64,000 nt of DNA from Cellulomonas wangleii (GTDB taxonomy: Bacteria > Actinomycetota > Actinomycetes > Actinomycetales > Cellulomonadaceae), in assembly GCF_018388445.1 (NCBI RefSeq), contig NZ_CP074405.1:186001-250000 (forward strand), written 5' to 3'. The notes under the pieces were generated by a model, which saw nothing but the letters and a program-made list of their open reading frames with translations, was not told the DNA's origin and ran no database searches. Every line of letters starts with the position of its first letter. Positions within the stretch are counted from its first letter, which is position 1. Positions 7,846 through 17,123 of the stretch are shown here, piece by piece. A program made the translations under genes and the position numbers.

Positions 7846-9174
7846 ATGAGTTCCACCATTGCGCGGCGGGTGCGCGCGACCGCCGCCGTCGTCGGCGTCG
7901 CCCTCGCCCTGGCGGCCTGCGGATCCGGTACGACGCCCCAGCTCGGTGACGGCGGCACCGCCGCCCCCGGCGGCAGCGGCGACGCCGCGATCGTCTGGGG
8001 TCTCGAGGGCGGTCAGTCGGAGTCGTACCTCGCTGCGGTCGACCGCTGGAACGAGGAGCACCCCGACCGCCCCATCGAGCTGCAGATGTTCGGCAACCAG
8101 GGCTACAAGGACAAGCTCCGCATCGCCCTCGGTGCCGGCCAGGGCCCCGACCTGATGTTCAGCTGGGGCGGCGCGGCGCTGAAGACGTACGTCGACGCCG
8201 GCTACGTCGAGCCCATCGAGGACCCCGCGATCACCGACCGGTACCTGCCGTCGGTGCTCGACACCGTGACGTTCGACGGCAAGGTCTACGGGGCCGCGAT
8301 CAACAACATCCAGCCCGTCGTCATCCTCTACAACGACGCGGTCTTCCGGCAGGTCGGCGCCGAGCCGCCCACGACCTGGGACGAGCTGCTCGACCTCGTG
8401 CCCGTGTTCGAGGAGGAGGGCATCGCCCCGATCGCCCTAGCCGGCCAGTCCAAGTGGCCGCAGCTGCCCTACCTGGGGTACCTCGTCGACCGCATCGGCG
8501 GGCCTGAGGTGTTCGACGCGATCGTGGCGAACGAGCCCGACGCGTGGTCCCACCCGGCGGTCACGCAGGCGCTCACCGAGATCCAGGCCCTCGTGGAGGC
8601 CGGCGGCTTCGTCGACGACTACGCGTCGATCGCCTACGAGACCGGCGCGGCCGACGCGCTGCTCTACACCGGGCGCGCCGCGATGATGGTCGTCCTGTCG
8701 CAGGCGTACTCCAACATCAAGACCGCTGCACCGGACTTCGTGGAGTCCGGCGACCTCAAGGCCGTCCCCTTCCCCGCCTACGACGGCGGTGCCGGGGACC
8801 CGGCCAACCTGGTGGGCAACCCGTCGAACTTCTGGTCCGTCAACGCCTCGGCGAGCGACGAGCACAAGGAGACGGTGCTGGCGTTCCTCGCCGAGCAGGT
8901 GATGAACGAGGAGTACATCGGCGAGATCCTCGACCGGTCCGCGGTCCCGGGCGTCACCACCGCGCGCGACCAGATCACCGAGCGCGAGGACACGTTCGCC
9001 GAGATGGTCGTCGACCTCACCGAGGCCGCACCGCACTTCCAGCTCTCCTGGGACCAGGCGATCAGCCCGTCGCAGGCCGAGCAGCTCACGACCCACCTCG
9101 ACCGCGTGTTCCTGCTGCAGACCACGCCGGAGGAGTTCGTGTCGGCGATGAACGCGACGCTGGACGCGAAGTGA
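7846..9174 (+). CDS. Sugar ABC transporter substrate-binding lipoprotein
   Basis: 442 residues. The N-terminus has a basic stretch, a hydrophobic helix and a lipobox (LALAAC, Cys about residue 25), so the mature protein is membrane-anchored on the outer face. The body is a family 1 extracellular solute-binding protein (AIVWGLEGGQSESYLAAVDRWNEEHP, later GRAAMMV). The ATG with GGAG about 9 bases upstream is preferred to a longer reading that would start inside the promoter. It binds an oligosaccharide and delivers it to the two permeases encoded next; the GTG of the first overlaps this stop codon. No ATPase gene is present, so a shared MsiK-type ATPase is presumably used, as is common in actinobacteria. 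Confidence 0.93.
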   Translation: MSSTIARRVRATAAVVGVALALAACGSGTTPQLGDGGTAAPGGSGDAAIVWGLEGGQSESYLAAVDRWNEEHPDRPIELQMFGNQGYKDKLRIALGAGQGPDLMFSWGGAALKTYVDAGYVEPIEDPAITDRYLPSVLDTVTFDGKVYGAAINNIQPVVILYNDAVFRQVGAEPPTTWDELLDLVPVFEEEGIAPIALAGQSKWPQLPYLGYLVDRIGGPEVFDAIVANEPDAWSHPAVTQALTEIQALVEAGGFVDDYASIAYETGAADALLYTGRAAMMVVLSQAYSNIKTAAPDFVESGDLKAVPFPAYDGGAGDPANLVGNPSNFWSVNASASDEHKETVLAFLAEQVMNEEYIGEILDRSAVPGVTTARDQITEREDTFAEMVVDLTEAAPHFQLSWDQAISPSQAEQLTTHLDRVFLLQTTPEEFVSAMNATLDAK

Positions 9175-10118
9175 CGACCACCCTCCCTGCCGTCCCCGCG
9201 GGTGCCGCCGGCACCCGCGGGGGCGGTGCCCCCGCGCGGCGACGCAGCGAGCGGCAGCCGGTCTCGGCGTGGCTGCTCGCACCCGCACTGATCCTGTTCG
9301 GCGGGTTCGCGCTCGTCCCCCTCGGCGGCGCCGTCGCGCTGTCGTTCACCTCGTGGAACGGGCTGGGCACACCCGCCTGGCTCGGCCTCGACAACTGGGG
9401 CGCGGTCCTCACCGACCACGTCACCTGGCTCACCCTGTGGATCACGCTGCAGGTGATGGTCGGCACCTGGCTCGTCCAGACGCCGCTGAGCCTCCTGCTG
9501 GGCGTCTACCTGGCGCCGCGCGGCCGGTGGCGGGCGTGGATGGCCGCGGTGTACTTCATCGCCCTGCTGATGTCGTCGTCCGCCGTCGCGCTGGTGTTCA
9601 AGAACCTGCTGGACCCGAACTTCGGTCTCGCGGGGCCGGCCGGCCCGGGGTTCCTGCGGCACAGCTGGCTCGGTGACCCGAACACCGTGCTCATCGCCGT
9701 GATCCTCATCATCGCGTGGCACTTCGTGCCGCTGCACACGCTGCTGTACCATGCGGGCGCGCGGCAGATCCCCGGCTCGCTGTACGAGGCGGCGCAGCTC
9801 GACGGCGCGGGCACCGTGCGCCGGTTCTTCTCGATCACGATGCCGCAGCTGAGGTACACGATCGTCACGTCGTCGACGCTCATGCTCGTGGGTTCGCTGA
9901 CGTACTTCGACCTCGTCTTCGTGCTCACCGCCGGCGGCCCGGGCTACGCGACGCGGCTGCTGCCGCTGCACATGTACCTCACCGGCTTCACCGCCACCGA
10001 GATGGGCCGGGCCAGCGCGATCGCCACCATCCTCGCCGTCGTCGGCCTGGCGCTGTCCCTCGGCCTGACACGCCTGTCCGGCTTCACCCGGATGCAGAGC
10101 CAGCAGGAGGGCATGTGA
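9171..10118 (+). CDS. Sugar ABC transporter permease (MalF type)
   Basis: 315 residues with six predicted membrane helices. The EAA loop appears as YEAAQLDGAGTVRRFFSITMP, the contact for the ATPase. The GTG start overlaps the binding-protein stop (GTGA), which indicates coupled translation. It forms the membrane channel with the next gene product. Confidence 0.93.
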   Translation: MTTTLPAVPAGAAGTRGGGAPARRRSERQPVSAWLLAPALILFGGFALVPLGGAVALSFTSWNGLGTPAWLGLDNWGAVLTDHVTWLTLWITLQVMVGTWLVQTPLSLLLGVYLAPRGRWRAWMAAVYFIALLMSSSAVALVFKNLLDPNFGLAGPAGPGFLRHSWLGDPNTVLIAVILIIAWHFVPLHTLLYHAGARQIPGSLYEAAQLDGAGTVRRFFSITMPQLRYTIVTSSTLMLVGSLTYFDLVFVLTAGGPGYATRLLPLHMYLTGFTATEMGRASAIATILAVVGLALSLGLTRLSGFTRMQSQQEGM

Positions 10119-10999
10119 TGGTCACCACCGAGGCCGTGCGCCCCGCCACCTCCACCGCGGAGGCCCCGCCGCGCCGCCGCGACCGGATCCGCCCCAACCT
10201 GCCCGCCGGCGTCGGCTCGCTGCTGTGGCTCTCCGTCGTCATCGTGCCCGTGTACTGGGTGGTGGTGACGAGCCTGCGCACGCAGCAGCACTTCTTCACC
10301 GACCACCCGCTGGGGCTGCCCACCGAGCCGACGCTCGACAGCTACCGCCAGGTCATCGACAGCGGGTTCGACCGCTACCTGCTCAACTCGGTGGTCGTCA
10401 CCGTGGGCGCCGTCGCCCTGACCATCGTCGTCGCGCTGCTCGCGGCGTACACGATCACGCGCAACACCTCGCGGTTCGTGGCCCGGTCGTTCTCGCTCTT
10501 CCTGCTGGGTCTGGCGATCCCGCTGCAGGCCGCGATCGTCCCGATCTTCTACATGATCACCAAGATGGGGCTGTACGACACGCTCCTGGCGCTCGTGCTC
10601 CCCACCGCGGCGTTCGCGGTGCCGATCACCGTGATCATCCTGGTGAACTTCCTGCGGGACATCCCCAAGGAGCTGTTCGAGTCGATGCGCGTGGACGGCG
10701 CGGGGGAGTGGCAGGTGCTCACCCGCCTCGTGCTGCCGCTGAGCCGCCCCGCCATCGCGACGGTCGCCATCTACGACGGCCTCAACGCGTGGAACGGGTT
10801 CCTCTTCCCCCTCGTGCTCACCCAGAGCCCCGAGCAGCGCGTGCTGCCGCTCGCGCTGTGGGCGTTCCAGGGCGAGCTCACCATCAACGTCCCCGCCGTC
10901 ATGGCCGCCGTCGTACTGTCGGCCCTGCCGATCTTCCTGCTGTACGTCATCGGACGTCGTCAGCTCGTCGCCGGCCTCACCGCCGGCTTCGGCAAGTGA
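10118..10999 (+). CDS. Sugar ABC transporter permease (MalG type)
   Basis: 293 residues, six membrane helices, with an EAA-type loop (FESMRVDGAGEWQVLTRLVLP). The start overlaps the previous stop by one base (TGATG). It pairs with the preceding permease; the short C-terminus ending AGLTAGFGK is typical of MalG-like subunits. Confidence 0.93.
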   Translation: MVTTEAVRPATSTAEAPPRRRDRIRPNLPAGVGSLLWLSVVIVPVYWVVVTSLRTQQHFFTDHPLGLPTEPTLDSYRQVIDSGFDRYLLNSVVVTVGAVALTIVVALLAAYTITRNTSRFVARSFSLFLLGLAIPLQAAIVPIFYMITKMGLYDTLLALVLPTAAFAVPITVIILVNFLRDIPKELFESMRVDGAGEWQVLTRLVLPLSRPAIATVAIYDGLNAWNGFLFPLVLTQSPEQRVLPLALWAFQGELTINVPAVMAAVVLSALPIFLLYVIGRRQLVAGLTAGFGK

Positions 11000-11040
11000 C
11001 GACGCCCACCGTCCCGACAACCGAAGAAGGTCCGTCCACG

Positions 11041-12000
11041 ATGTCCGACACCCGCCTCACCAGCGACCGGTGGCCGATCGCCGCCGCGATGCTCCCGTTC
11101 CCCGCCTCGCAGGACGCCCCGGCCGACACCTGGGTCGACCACCTCGCCCAGGTGGCGTACGAGGGGTTCACGGAGGTCGACCTCACCGACTCCTGGATCC
11201 AGCCGGGCGACCTGTCGCCGGCGCGCATCGAGGAGCTGCGTGAGGCGCTGGCGACCGTCGGGCTGGACCCGATCGCGCTGTCCGCGATCCGCCGCTCGGT
11301 GATCGACCCCGAGACGGGCGACGAGAACCTCGCGTACTCGCACCGCACGATCGACGCGGCGGCCGCGCTCGGCACCAAGATCGTCAGTGTCGGGCTGCAC
11401 CGCCCGCTGCTGCCGGCGCAGCGCGAGGTGCTGTGGTTCTGGACCGAGGAGGGGCCGGCCGACTCGACCGACCCCGAGACGTGGGCGCTCGCGGTCTCCC
11501 GGCTGCGGGAGCTCGGCGAGCACGCCGCCTCGGTCGGCGTCGAGCTGTCGCTCGAGATGTACGAGGACACCCTGCTCGGGACCGCCGAGTCGGCCGTCCG
11601 CCTCGTGAAGGACATCGACCACCCGAGCGTCGGCCTCAACCCCGACCTCGGCAACCTCATCCGCCTGCACCGGCCGATCGAGGACTTCCAGGCGGCCGTC
11701 GCCGCGTGCCTGCCGGTGTCGAACTACTGGCACGTGAAGAGCTACTTCCGCGACGAGGACCGCAGCACCGGGTCGTACGTCGCGCTGCCCGCCCCCATGG
11801 AGATGGGCATGGTGAGCTACCGCACCGCCATCCGCACCGCCGTCGACGCCGGGTTCACCGGGCCGTTCTGCGTCGAGCACTACGGCGGCGACGGGCTGTC
11901 GGTGTCCGCGCGCAACGCGCGGTACATCCGCCGCATGCTCGCGGTGGCGACGGGCGAGGCGCGCGAGCAGGTCCTGCGCAACGTGGCGGCCGCCCGATGA
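11041..12000 (+). CDS. Sugar phosphate isomerase/epimerase (AP-endonuclease-2-type TIM barrel)
   Basis: 319 residues. The fold is recognisable from the metal-site segments: LSLEMYEDTLLG, VGLNPDLGNLI, NYWHVKSYF and FCVEHYGGDG, giving the Glu/Asp/His/Glu set of xylose-isomerase-like barrels. Family members interconvert ketoses, aldoses and their epimers. The ATG at 11041 has GAAGAAGG about 10 bases upstream. It is the first of four enzyme genes that overlap end to start, so it most likely acts on the sugar freed by the GH3 enzyme or on its phosphate. The exact reaction cannot be named. Confidence 0.85.
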   Translation: MSDTRLTSDRWPIAAAMLPFPASQDAPADTWVDHLAQVAYEGFTEVDLTDSWIQPGDLSPARIEELREALATVGLDPIALSAIRRSVIDPETGDENLAYSHRTIDAAAALGTKIVSVGLHRPLLPAQREVLWFWTEEGPADSTDPETWALAVSRLRELGEHAASVGVELSLEMYEDTLLGTAESAVRLVKDIDHPSVGLNPDLGNLIRLHRPIEDFQAAVAACLPVSNYWHVKSYFRDEDRSTGSYVALPAPMEMGMVSYRTAIRTAVDAGFTGPFCVEHYGGDGLSVSARNARYIRRMLAVATGEAREQVLRNVAAAR

Positions 12001-12884
12001 GCGCCCGGGTCGCGGTCCTCGGGCTCGGGGCCATGGGGCTGCCCATGGCCACCGCGCTCGCGCGGACGTTCGACGTGGTCGCGTTCGACATCGCCCCCGA
12101 GCGCGTCGCGCTCGCCGTGGAGGCGGGTGCCACCGGCGCGGCGACGGTCGCGGAGGCGTGCGCCGGGACCGACGTCGTCGTCGTGGGGGTGCGGGACGGG
12201 GCCCAGCTCGACGCGCTCGTGCTCGGCGAGGGCGGCGTCGCGGACTCGCTGGCCGCCGGCGCCGTCGTGGTCGTGACGTCGACGGTGGGGGAGGCCGCGG
12301 TCGTGTCGGTCGCCGCAGCGCTCGCCGCGCGCGGCATCCTCACGGTCGACGCGCCCGTGTCCGGCGGCCCCGTGCGCGCCGGCAACGGCGACCTGCTCAT
12401 CATGGTCGGCGCGGACGACGCGGCCCTCGCGGCCGCGCAGCCCGTGCTCGACGCGATGTCCTCGTCGCTCACCGTCGTGGGCGGCATCGGCGCAGGTCAG
12501 CAGCTCAAGACCGTCAACCAGCTGCTGTGCGGCATCCACACGGCCGCGGCGTCCGAGGCGCTGGCCCTCGCGCACCGCATGGGCCTCGACCTCGACGCGT
12601 GCATCGAGGTGCTCGGCCAGGGCGCGGCGGCGTCGTTCATGCTCGCCGACCGCGGCCCGCGCATCGCCGCGCAGCTGCGCGGCGAGACCCCGCCGCTGCG
12701 CTCGCGCCTCGACGTCATCGGCAAGGACATGGGGATCGTCGGGGACCTGACGCGGCAGCTGAAGGTCGCCACGCCCGTCGCCGCGGCCGCCGAGCAGCTC
12801 TACCGCACGGTGTCCGCCGCCGGCCACGACGCGTCCGACGACTCGGTCGTCGCGACGATGCTGGCCAAGGAGCGGACGTGGTGA
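11997..12884 (+). CDS. NAD(P)-dependent dehydrogenase, 3-hydroxyisobutyrate/L-threonate dehydrogenase family
   Basis: 295 residues. A Rossmann start (VAVLGLGAMGLPMA), the substrate-loop motif VDAPVSGGPVRAGNGDL and the catalytic Lys region GAGQQLKTVNQLL identify the beta-hydroxyacid dehydrogenase family. Members oxidise 3-hydroxyisobutyrate, tartronate semialdehyde, L-threonate and D-apionate. Next to a DhaK-type kinase and an RpiB-type isomerase, oxidation of a four- or five-carbon sugar acid is the most plausible role (inference). The start overlaps the previous stop (ATGA). Confidence 0.87.
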   Translation: MSARVAVLGLGAMGLPMATALARTFDVVAFDIAPERVALAVEAGATGAATVAEACAGTDVVVVGVRDGAQLDALVLGEGGVADSLAAGAVVVVTSTVGEAAVVSVAAALAARGILTVDAPVSGGPVRAGNGDLLIMVGADDAALAAAQPVLDAMSSSLTVVGGIGAGQQLKTVNQLLCGIHTAAASEALALAHRMGLDLDACIEVLGQGAAASFMLADRGPRIAAQLRGETPPLRSRLDVIGKDMGIVGDLTRQLKVATPVAAAAEQLYRTVSAAGHDASDDSVVATMLAKERTW

Positions 12885-14644
12885 GGCCCCTGGCCGACGA
12901 CCCGGCGCGGTTCGTCGACGACGCGCTGGACGGGTTCGTCGACCTGTACGCCGACCAGGTGCGGCGCGTGCCCGGCGGTGTCGTGCGGGCCACGCCCGCG
13001 CCGGCGTCCGAGGTCGCGGTCGTCGTCGGCGGCGGGTCGGGGCACTACCCGGCGTTCTGCGGCCTGGTCGGCCCCGGCTACGCGCACGGCGCGGTCGTCG
13101 GCAACGTGTTCACGTCGCCGTCGACGGCCGACGCGGTGTCGGTCGGCGCGGCGGCCGCGGGTGACGCGGGCGTGCTCCTGCTCACCGGCAACTACGCCGG
13201 CGACGTCATGAACTTCACGCTCGCCCGCGACGAGCTGCGCTCGCGCGGCATCCCCGCGGAGTTCCTCGTCGTGACCGACGACGTCGCGTCCGCACCGGCC
13301 GACGAGGCGCACCGCCGCCGCGGCATCGCGGGCGACCACGTCGTGTTCAAGGTCGCCGGGGCGGCCGCCGCGGAGGGCCTGTCGTTCGACGAGGTCGTCG
13401 CCGCGGCCCGCCACGCCAACGACCGCACCCGCACGCTGGGCGTCGCGTTCGACGGCTGCACGCTGCCCGGTGCCGAGCAGCCCCTGTTCACCGTGCCCGA
13501 GGGCACGGTCGGGCTGGGCGTCGGCATCCACGGCGAGCCGGGGATCGGCGAGATGCCCGCGTGCACCGCGAGCGAGCTCGCCGCCCTCCTGGTCGAGCGG
13601 CTCCTGAGCGAGAAGCCCACCGACGCGGGTCCGCGCGTGGGCGTCGTGCTCAACGGGCTCGGCCGCACCAAGTACGAGGAGCTGTTCGTCCTCTGGCGCG
13701 CCGTGCGCCCGCTGCTCGACGCCGCGGGGCTCCAGGCCGTGCAGCCGGACGTCGGCGAGCTCGTCACGAGCCTCGACATGTCGGGCTGCTCGCTGACGCT
13801 CGTGTGGCTCGACGACGACCTCGAGCGCTGGTGGTGCGCGCCCGCGCACACCCCGGCCTACCGGCGGGGTCAGGCCGGGGTCACCGGCACCACGGCCACG
13901 CCGCCCTCGGCGCTGGCTGCGGAGCGGACGGAATCGGCCACGACCACGCCGTCGCAGGACGCGGCCCGGGTCCTCGACCCCACGGACGCGGCCGAGGCGC
14001 AGATCGTCGTCGCGGCGCTGGCGCGCGTCCGCGAGGTCCTCACGGAGCTCGAGCCCGAGCTGGGCCGGCTGGACGCCGTCGCCGGCGACGGTGACCACGG
14101 CCGCGGCATGCTCCGCGGTGCGGGCGCCGCGGCGGACGCTGCCGCAGCAGCCGCCGACGCGGGCCACGGAGCGGTCGCGTGCCTGCGGGACGCGGGCCGC
14201 GCCTGGGCCGACCGCGCCGGTGGCACCTCCGGCGTCCTGTGGGGCGCGGGCATCGGCGCCGTCGCGCACGCGCTCGCCGCCCGACCGGTGGCGGACCCGT
14301 CCGCACGGGTGGCCGCGGCCGCCCGCGCAGGCGTCGCCGCCGTCGTCACGCTGGGTGGCGCGCAGCCGGGCGACAAGACCATGGTCGACGCCGCCGAGCC
14401 GTTCGCCGCCGCGCTCGAGCAGGCCGCGGGCGCGGGCCAGGCGCCCGCAGCGGCGTGGGACGCGGCGATCGAGGCCGCACGCACCGCGGCGCAGGCCACC
14501 GCGGACCTGCGTCCGCGCCTCGGCCGCGCACGTCCGCTCGCCGAGCGCAGCGTGGGCACGCCCGACCCCGGAGCCGTGTCGTTCGCCGCGATCGTGGCGG
14601 CCGTCCGGTCGACCGTGGTACCCGAGGGAGAGGAGACGTCATGA
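12881..14644 (+). CDS. Fused DhaK-DhaL ATP-dependent ketose kinase
   Basis: 587 residues. Residues ~1-330 form Dha[13 protein letters not shown] with His55, NYAGDVMNF with Asp108, and [14 protein letters not shown] with His217, the residue that holds the keto substrate covalently. After a Thr/Ser/Ala-rich linker comes DhaL (~370-587) with the Mg-ATP motif GDGDHG. The single-chain ATP-using form phosphorylates dihydroxyacetone in some species, but close relatives are erythrulose kinases and apulose kinases. Pairing with an RpiB-type isomerase argues for a C4 or branched C5 ketose. The GTG overlaps the dehydrogenase stop (GTGA) and has GGAG upstream. Confidence 0.93.
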   Translation: MRPLADDPARFVDDALDGFVDLYADQVRRVPGGVVRATPAPASEVAVVVGGGSGHYPAFCGLVGPGYAHGAVVGNVFTSPSTADAVSVGAAAAGDAGVLLLTGNYAGDVMNFTLARDELRSRGIPAEFLVVTDDVASAPADEAHRRRGIAGDHVVFKVAGAAAAEGLSFDEVVAAARHANDRTRTLGVAFDGCTLPGAEQPLFTVPEGTVGLGVGIHGEPGIGEMPACTASELAALLVERLLSEKPTDAGPRVGVVLNGLGRTKYEELFVLWRAVRPLLDAAGLQAVQPDVGELVTSLDMSGCSLTLVWLDDDLERWWCAPAHTPAYRRGQAGVTGTTATPPSALAAERTESATTTPSQDAARVLDPTDAAEAQIVVAALARVREVLTELEPELGRLDAVAGDGDHGRGMLRGAGAAADAAAAAADAGHGAVACLRDAGRAWADRAGGTSGVLWGAGIGAVAHALAARPVADPSARVAAAARAGVAAVVTLGGAQPGDKTMVDAAEPFAAALEQAAGAGQAPAAAWDAAIEAARTAAQATADLRPRLGRARPLAERSVGTPDPGAVSFAAIVAAVRSTVVPEGEETS

Positions 14645-15150
14645 GCGTCGCGAGGATCGTGGTCGGTGCCGACGAGGCCGGCCTGACGTACAAGGACGCG
14701 CTCGCCGACCTGCTGCGCGCCGACCCGCGCGTCGAGGTCGTCGAGGACGTCGGCGTGCACGCCGACGACGACACCGCGTACCCGCACGTGGCGGTGGCGG
14801 CCGCCCGCAAGGTCGCCGAGGGCGCGGCCGACCGGGCCCTGCTGGTGTGCGGCACCGGCCTGGGCATGGCGATCGCCGCCAACAAGGTGCCCGGCGTCCG
14901 CGCGGTGACGGCGCACGACACCTTCTCGGTGCAGCGCTCCGTGCTGTCCAACGACGCGCAGGTGCTCTGCCTGGGACAGCGCGTCATCGGCCTGGAGCTC
15001 GCGAAGGTGCTGGTCCGCGAGTGGCTGGACCACGAGTTCGACACGACGTCGGCGTCCGCCGCCAAGGTCGACGTGATCCGCGGGTACGAGGCCGAGGGTG
15101 CGACGGCGCCGGACGCCGACGCGGCCGAGAGCGGCACCGAGGGCTGCTGA
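14641..15150 (+). CDS. RpiB/LacAB-family sugar-phosphate isomerase
   Basis: 169 residues. [15 protein letters not shown] at the N-terminus, [16 protein letters not shown] with the catalytic Cys70, and [24 protein letters not shown] are the RpiB family landmarks. Besides ribose-5-phosphate isomerase, this family contains D-erythrulose-4-phosphate isomerases (EryI/DerI) that act downstream of DhaK-type tetrulose kinases, which fits the gene order here. The C-terminus has a ~20-residue acidic tail. The ATG overlaps the kinase stop. Confidence 0.9.
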   Translation: MSVARIVVGADEAGLTYKDALADLLRADPRVEVVEDVGVHADDDTAYPHVAVAAARKVAEGAADRALLVCGTGLGMAIAANKVPGVRAVTAHDTFSVQRSVLSNDAQVLCLGQRVIGLELAKVLVREWLDHEFDTTSASAAKVDVIRGYEAEGATAPDADAAESGTEGC

Positions 15151-15158
15151 CCGAAGGA

Positions 15159-15196
15159 CCCGGGCGTAGGAGCGGGAGGGGACTCCTGCGCCCGGG
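15159..15196 (+). terminator. Terminator of the sugar operon
   Basis: Arms CCCGGGCGTAGGAG and CTCCTGCGCCCGGG form a 14-bp stem (one G-U pair) just after the last gene. The following ~150 bases hold two copies of GTCGGCGACGCCCT and no gene before the riboswitch. Confidence 0.8.
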
Positions 15197-15354
15197 GGCC
15201 CGGTGGCCGGCGACGCCGTGAGGTCGGCGACGCCCTGGCCGTGAGGCCGGCGTCGCCACCCGCGTGCGGTCGGCGACGCCCTCGTGGCGGCGAGGGTCCC
15301 GCCTGCTGCGTGGCGTGCGAGCATGGGTCCGGGCCCGACTCATCGCACGGGCCC

Positions 15355-15396
15355 CCGGACGAGGGGCGCCGTACCCGGAGAGCGACAAGACGGCAG
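15355..15396 (+). ncRNA. Guanidine-III (ykkC-III) riboswitch
   Basis: The segment begins CCGGACGAGG, continues GCGCCGTACCCGG and ends with ACAAGACGGC. This is the conserved core of the class III guanidine riboswitch as known from Thermobifida fusca: a short stem, the CGCCGTACCCGG strand, and ACAAGACGGC closing the pseudoknot with GCCGT. It lies 5 bases before the GGAGG ribosome site of sugE, so guanidine binding would release that site. Class and position agree with the gene controlled. Confidence 0.9.
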
Positions 15397-15412
15397 CCGC
15401 CGGAGGTCTGCC

Positions 15413-15742
15413 GTGTCCACCACGTCCGTCGCCTGGATCGTGCTCGTCGTGTCCGGGCTGTTCGAGGCCGTCTGGGCCACCGCCCTCGGCCGCTCCGAGG
15501 GGTTCACCCGGCTCGGCCCGACGGTCGTCTTCGGCCTCGGGCTGCTCGTGTCCATGGGCGGCCTGGCCTACGCGATGCGTGAGCTGCCCACCGGCACGTC
15601 GTACGCCGTGTGGGTCGGGATCGGCGCGTCCGTGACCGTCGCGTTCGCGATGGTGACGGGTGCCGAGCCCGCGAGCCTGGTGAAGATCCTGCTCATCCTC
15701 GGGATCGTCGGGTGCGTCATCGGGCTGAAGCTCGTGCACTGA
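15413..15742 (+). CDS. sugE: SugE/Gdx guanidinium exporter (SMR family)
   Basis: 109 residues with four membrane helices. SGLFEAVWATALGRSEGF carries the essential membrane Glu (Glu18), and LPTGTSYAVWVGIGA and KILLILGIVGCVIGLKLVH are family landmarks of the Gdx branch. Gdx exchanges guanidinium for protons as a dual-topology dimer. The GTG start has GGAGG 7 bases upstream, next to the riboswitch. Two broken copies of this gene lie 1.2 and 1.8 kb downstream. Confidence 0.95.
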   Translation: MSTTSVAWIVLVVSGLFEAVWATALGRSEGFTRLGPTVVFGLGLLVSMGGLAYAMRELPTGTSYAVWVGIGASVTVAFAMVTGAEPASLVKILLILGIVGCVIGLKLVH

Positions 15743-15875
15743 CGCCGCCGCCGCAGCGCACCCGCGGCTCGTCGTGCCGCCGCCGCCGCGCCGCGCGACG
15801 ATGGGGCGGGACGACGGCCGGCGACCGACGGGTGGTACCGATGGACGCGGCGCGGGGCGCACGGTGGGGCACGCG

Positions 15876-16586
15876 GTGAGCGGCCGGCTGCCCGACGCGC
15901 CCATCCGGGTGCCCGTCGCGCTCATGCGGTGGGAGACCCTCACCTTCGTCCACTGGGCGTACCCTCCGCAGGTCGTGGCCGCGCACCTGCCGCCGGGGCT
16001 GGAGCCGCAGGTCCTCGACGGCGCCGCGTGGGTGGGGATCACCCCGTTCGTCATGCGGGACCCGCGTGTCCCGGGGCTGCCGACCCCGCCGGCGTGGTCG
16101 CGGTTCGTCGAGGTGAACGTCCGCACCTACGTGCGCCACCCGGCGAGCGGCACCGACGGCCTGTGGTTCCTCCGGCTGCTGTGCACGCGGCCGGCCGTCG
16201 TGGTGGGCCTGCGCGCGGCGGGGGTGCCGTACCGGATGGCGTCGGGACGCGTCGAGGACGGCGGCGACGCGACGCGCTACCGCGCCCGCGGCCGGGACGG
16301 CGGCATGCTCGACCCGCGCGTGGTGCCCGGTGCGCGGCTGGCCCCCGACCCCTGGCTGGTGTCGGTCACGGGCAGGTGGAACGCCTACGGGCGCCGCGCG
16401 GGACGCCTGTGGCGGGCACCTGTCGCGCACCCGCCGTGGCCCCTGCACGCTGCGACGGTCGAGCGGCTCGAGACCGACCTGCCGCAGGTGTGCGGGCTGC
16501 CCGCGCCGTCCGGGGCGCCGCACGTGGTGTGGTCGCCCGGCGTCGACGTGCGCGCCGGTGCGCCGCGGCTGCTGCCGCGCACGTGA
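15876..16586 (+). CDS. DUF2071 (YqjF-like) family protein
   Basis: 236 residues. VALMRWETLTFVHWAYPP near the start, HLPPGLEPQVLDG and GVGTRFVEVNVRTYV-like strands (here WSRFVEVNVRTYV) identify DUF2071, an acetoacetate-decarboxylase-like fold of unknown function. GTG at 15876 is preferred because family members begin a few residues before the RVPVALMRW segment; a GTG 12 bases upstream is possible. It is translationally coupled to the next small gene (GTGA). Confidence 0.85.
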   Translation: MSGRLPDAPIRVPVALMRWETLTFVHWAYPPQVVAAHLPPGLEPQVLDGAAWVGITPFVMRDPRVPGLPTPPAWSRFVEVNVRTYVRHPASGTDGLWFLRLLCTRPAVVVGLRAAGVPYRMASGRVEDGGDATRYRARGRDGGMLDPRVVPGARLAPDPWLVSVTGRWNAYGRRAGRLWRAPVAHPPWPLHAATVERLETDLPQVCGLPAPSGAPHVVWSPGVDVRAGAPRLLPRT

Positions 16587-16846
16587 GCGACTCGATGATC
16601 AACGTGTTCGACGCCACCGGGGTGATCACCCCGCAGGAGGAGGTCCATGGCGAACGGGAGGACGAGCGCCCGCGGGGGTTCACCGCGGTCCTGCTCTACG
16701 TCCTGGTGCCGCTGATGACGGTGGCGTTCATCGACGCCGCACTGAACGGTCACGCCACGCACCCGAGGGTCGTCGTCGGTGCGTTCGTGGGTGTGCTGGT
16801 CACCGGGGGTGTGGTGTTCAAGCTGCTGACGTCGTGGCGAAGGTAG
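16583..16846 (+). CDS. Small membrane protein, unknown function
   Basis: 87 residues: a hydrophilic N-terminus rich in Glu/Asp, then two hydrophobic helices (about residues 35-52 and 63-80) ending in a basic tail. GTG overlaps the DUF2071 stop; an ATG four codons in is an alternative start. No family recognised. Confidence 0.65.
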   Translation: MSDSMINVFDATGVITPQEEVHGEREDERPRGFTAVLLYVLVPLMTVAFIDAALNGHATHPRVVVGAFVGVLVTGGVVFKLLTSWRR

Positions 16847-16904
16847 GGGGCGCGTGGACATCACGACGGGGGCGTGTACGACGTGCGCGTCAGGCCCGCG
16901 TGGA

Positions 16905-17069
16905 GGCCGTCACGGCGTCTGGGCTACCGCCCTGACCGGTCCGAGGGGTCACTCGTCCGGGACCGTCGCGTTCGCGATGGCGACGCGTACCACGCCCGCG
17001 AGCCGGGTGAGGATCCTGCTCATCCTCGGGATCGCGGCCTGCGTGGTCGGGCTGGAGCTCGTCCACTGA
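16905..17069 (+). pseudogene. Decayed sugE copy with internal deletion
   Basis: The 5' part resembles sugE around EAVWATAL (GTCTGGGCTACCGCCCT) and the 3' part is nearly the same DNA as the sugE end, from GACCGTCGCGTTCGCGATGG to the stop (protein ILLILGIAACVVGLELVH). About 110 bases between them, which would encode two helices, are gone. An open reading frame still runs through from an ATG at 16854, but it could not form a four-helix SMR protein. No guanidine riboswitch precedes it. Confidence 0.85.
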
Positions 17070-17123
17070 CGTGGGAGTCTTCAGCGGACCACATTCTGAT
17101 CACCAGGGCACTGTCGAGGTGGC

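Noticed and set aside
4228..15150. Simple cellobiose-use locus (CebR type)
   Set aside because: The TGGGAGCGCTCCCA operator of CebR is not present, and the kinase, RpiB-like and dehydrogenase genes would not be needed for cellobiose.
16854..17069. Intact small membrane protein of 71 residues
   Set aside because: Only the last third is hydrophobic and it aligns to the sugE 3' end; the upstream part is a deletion remnant.
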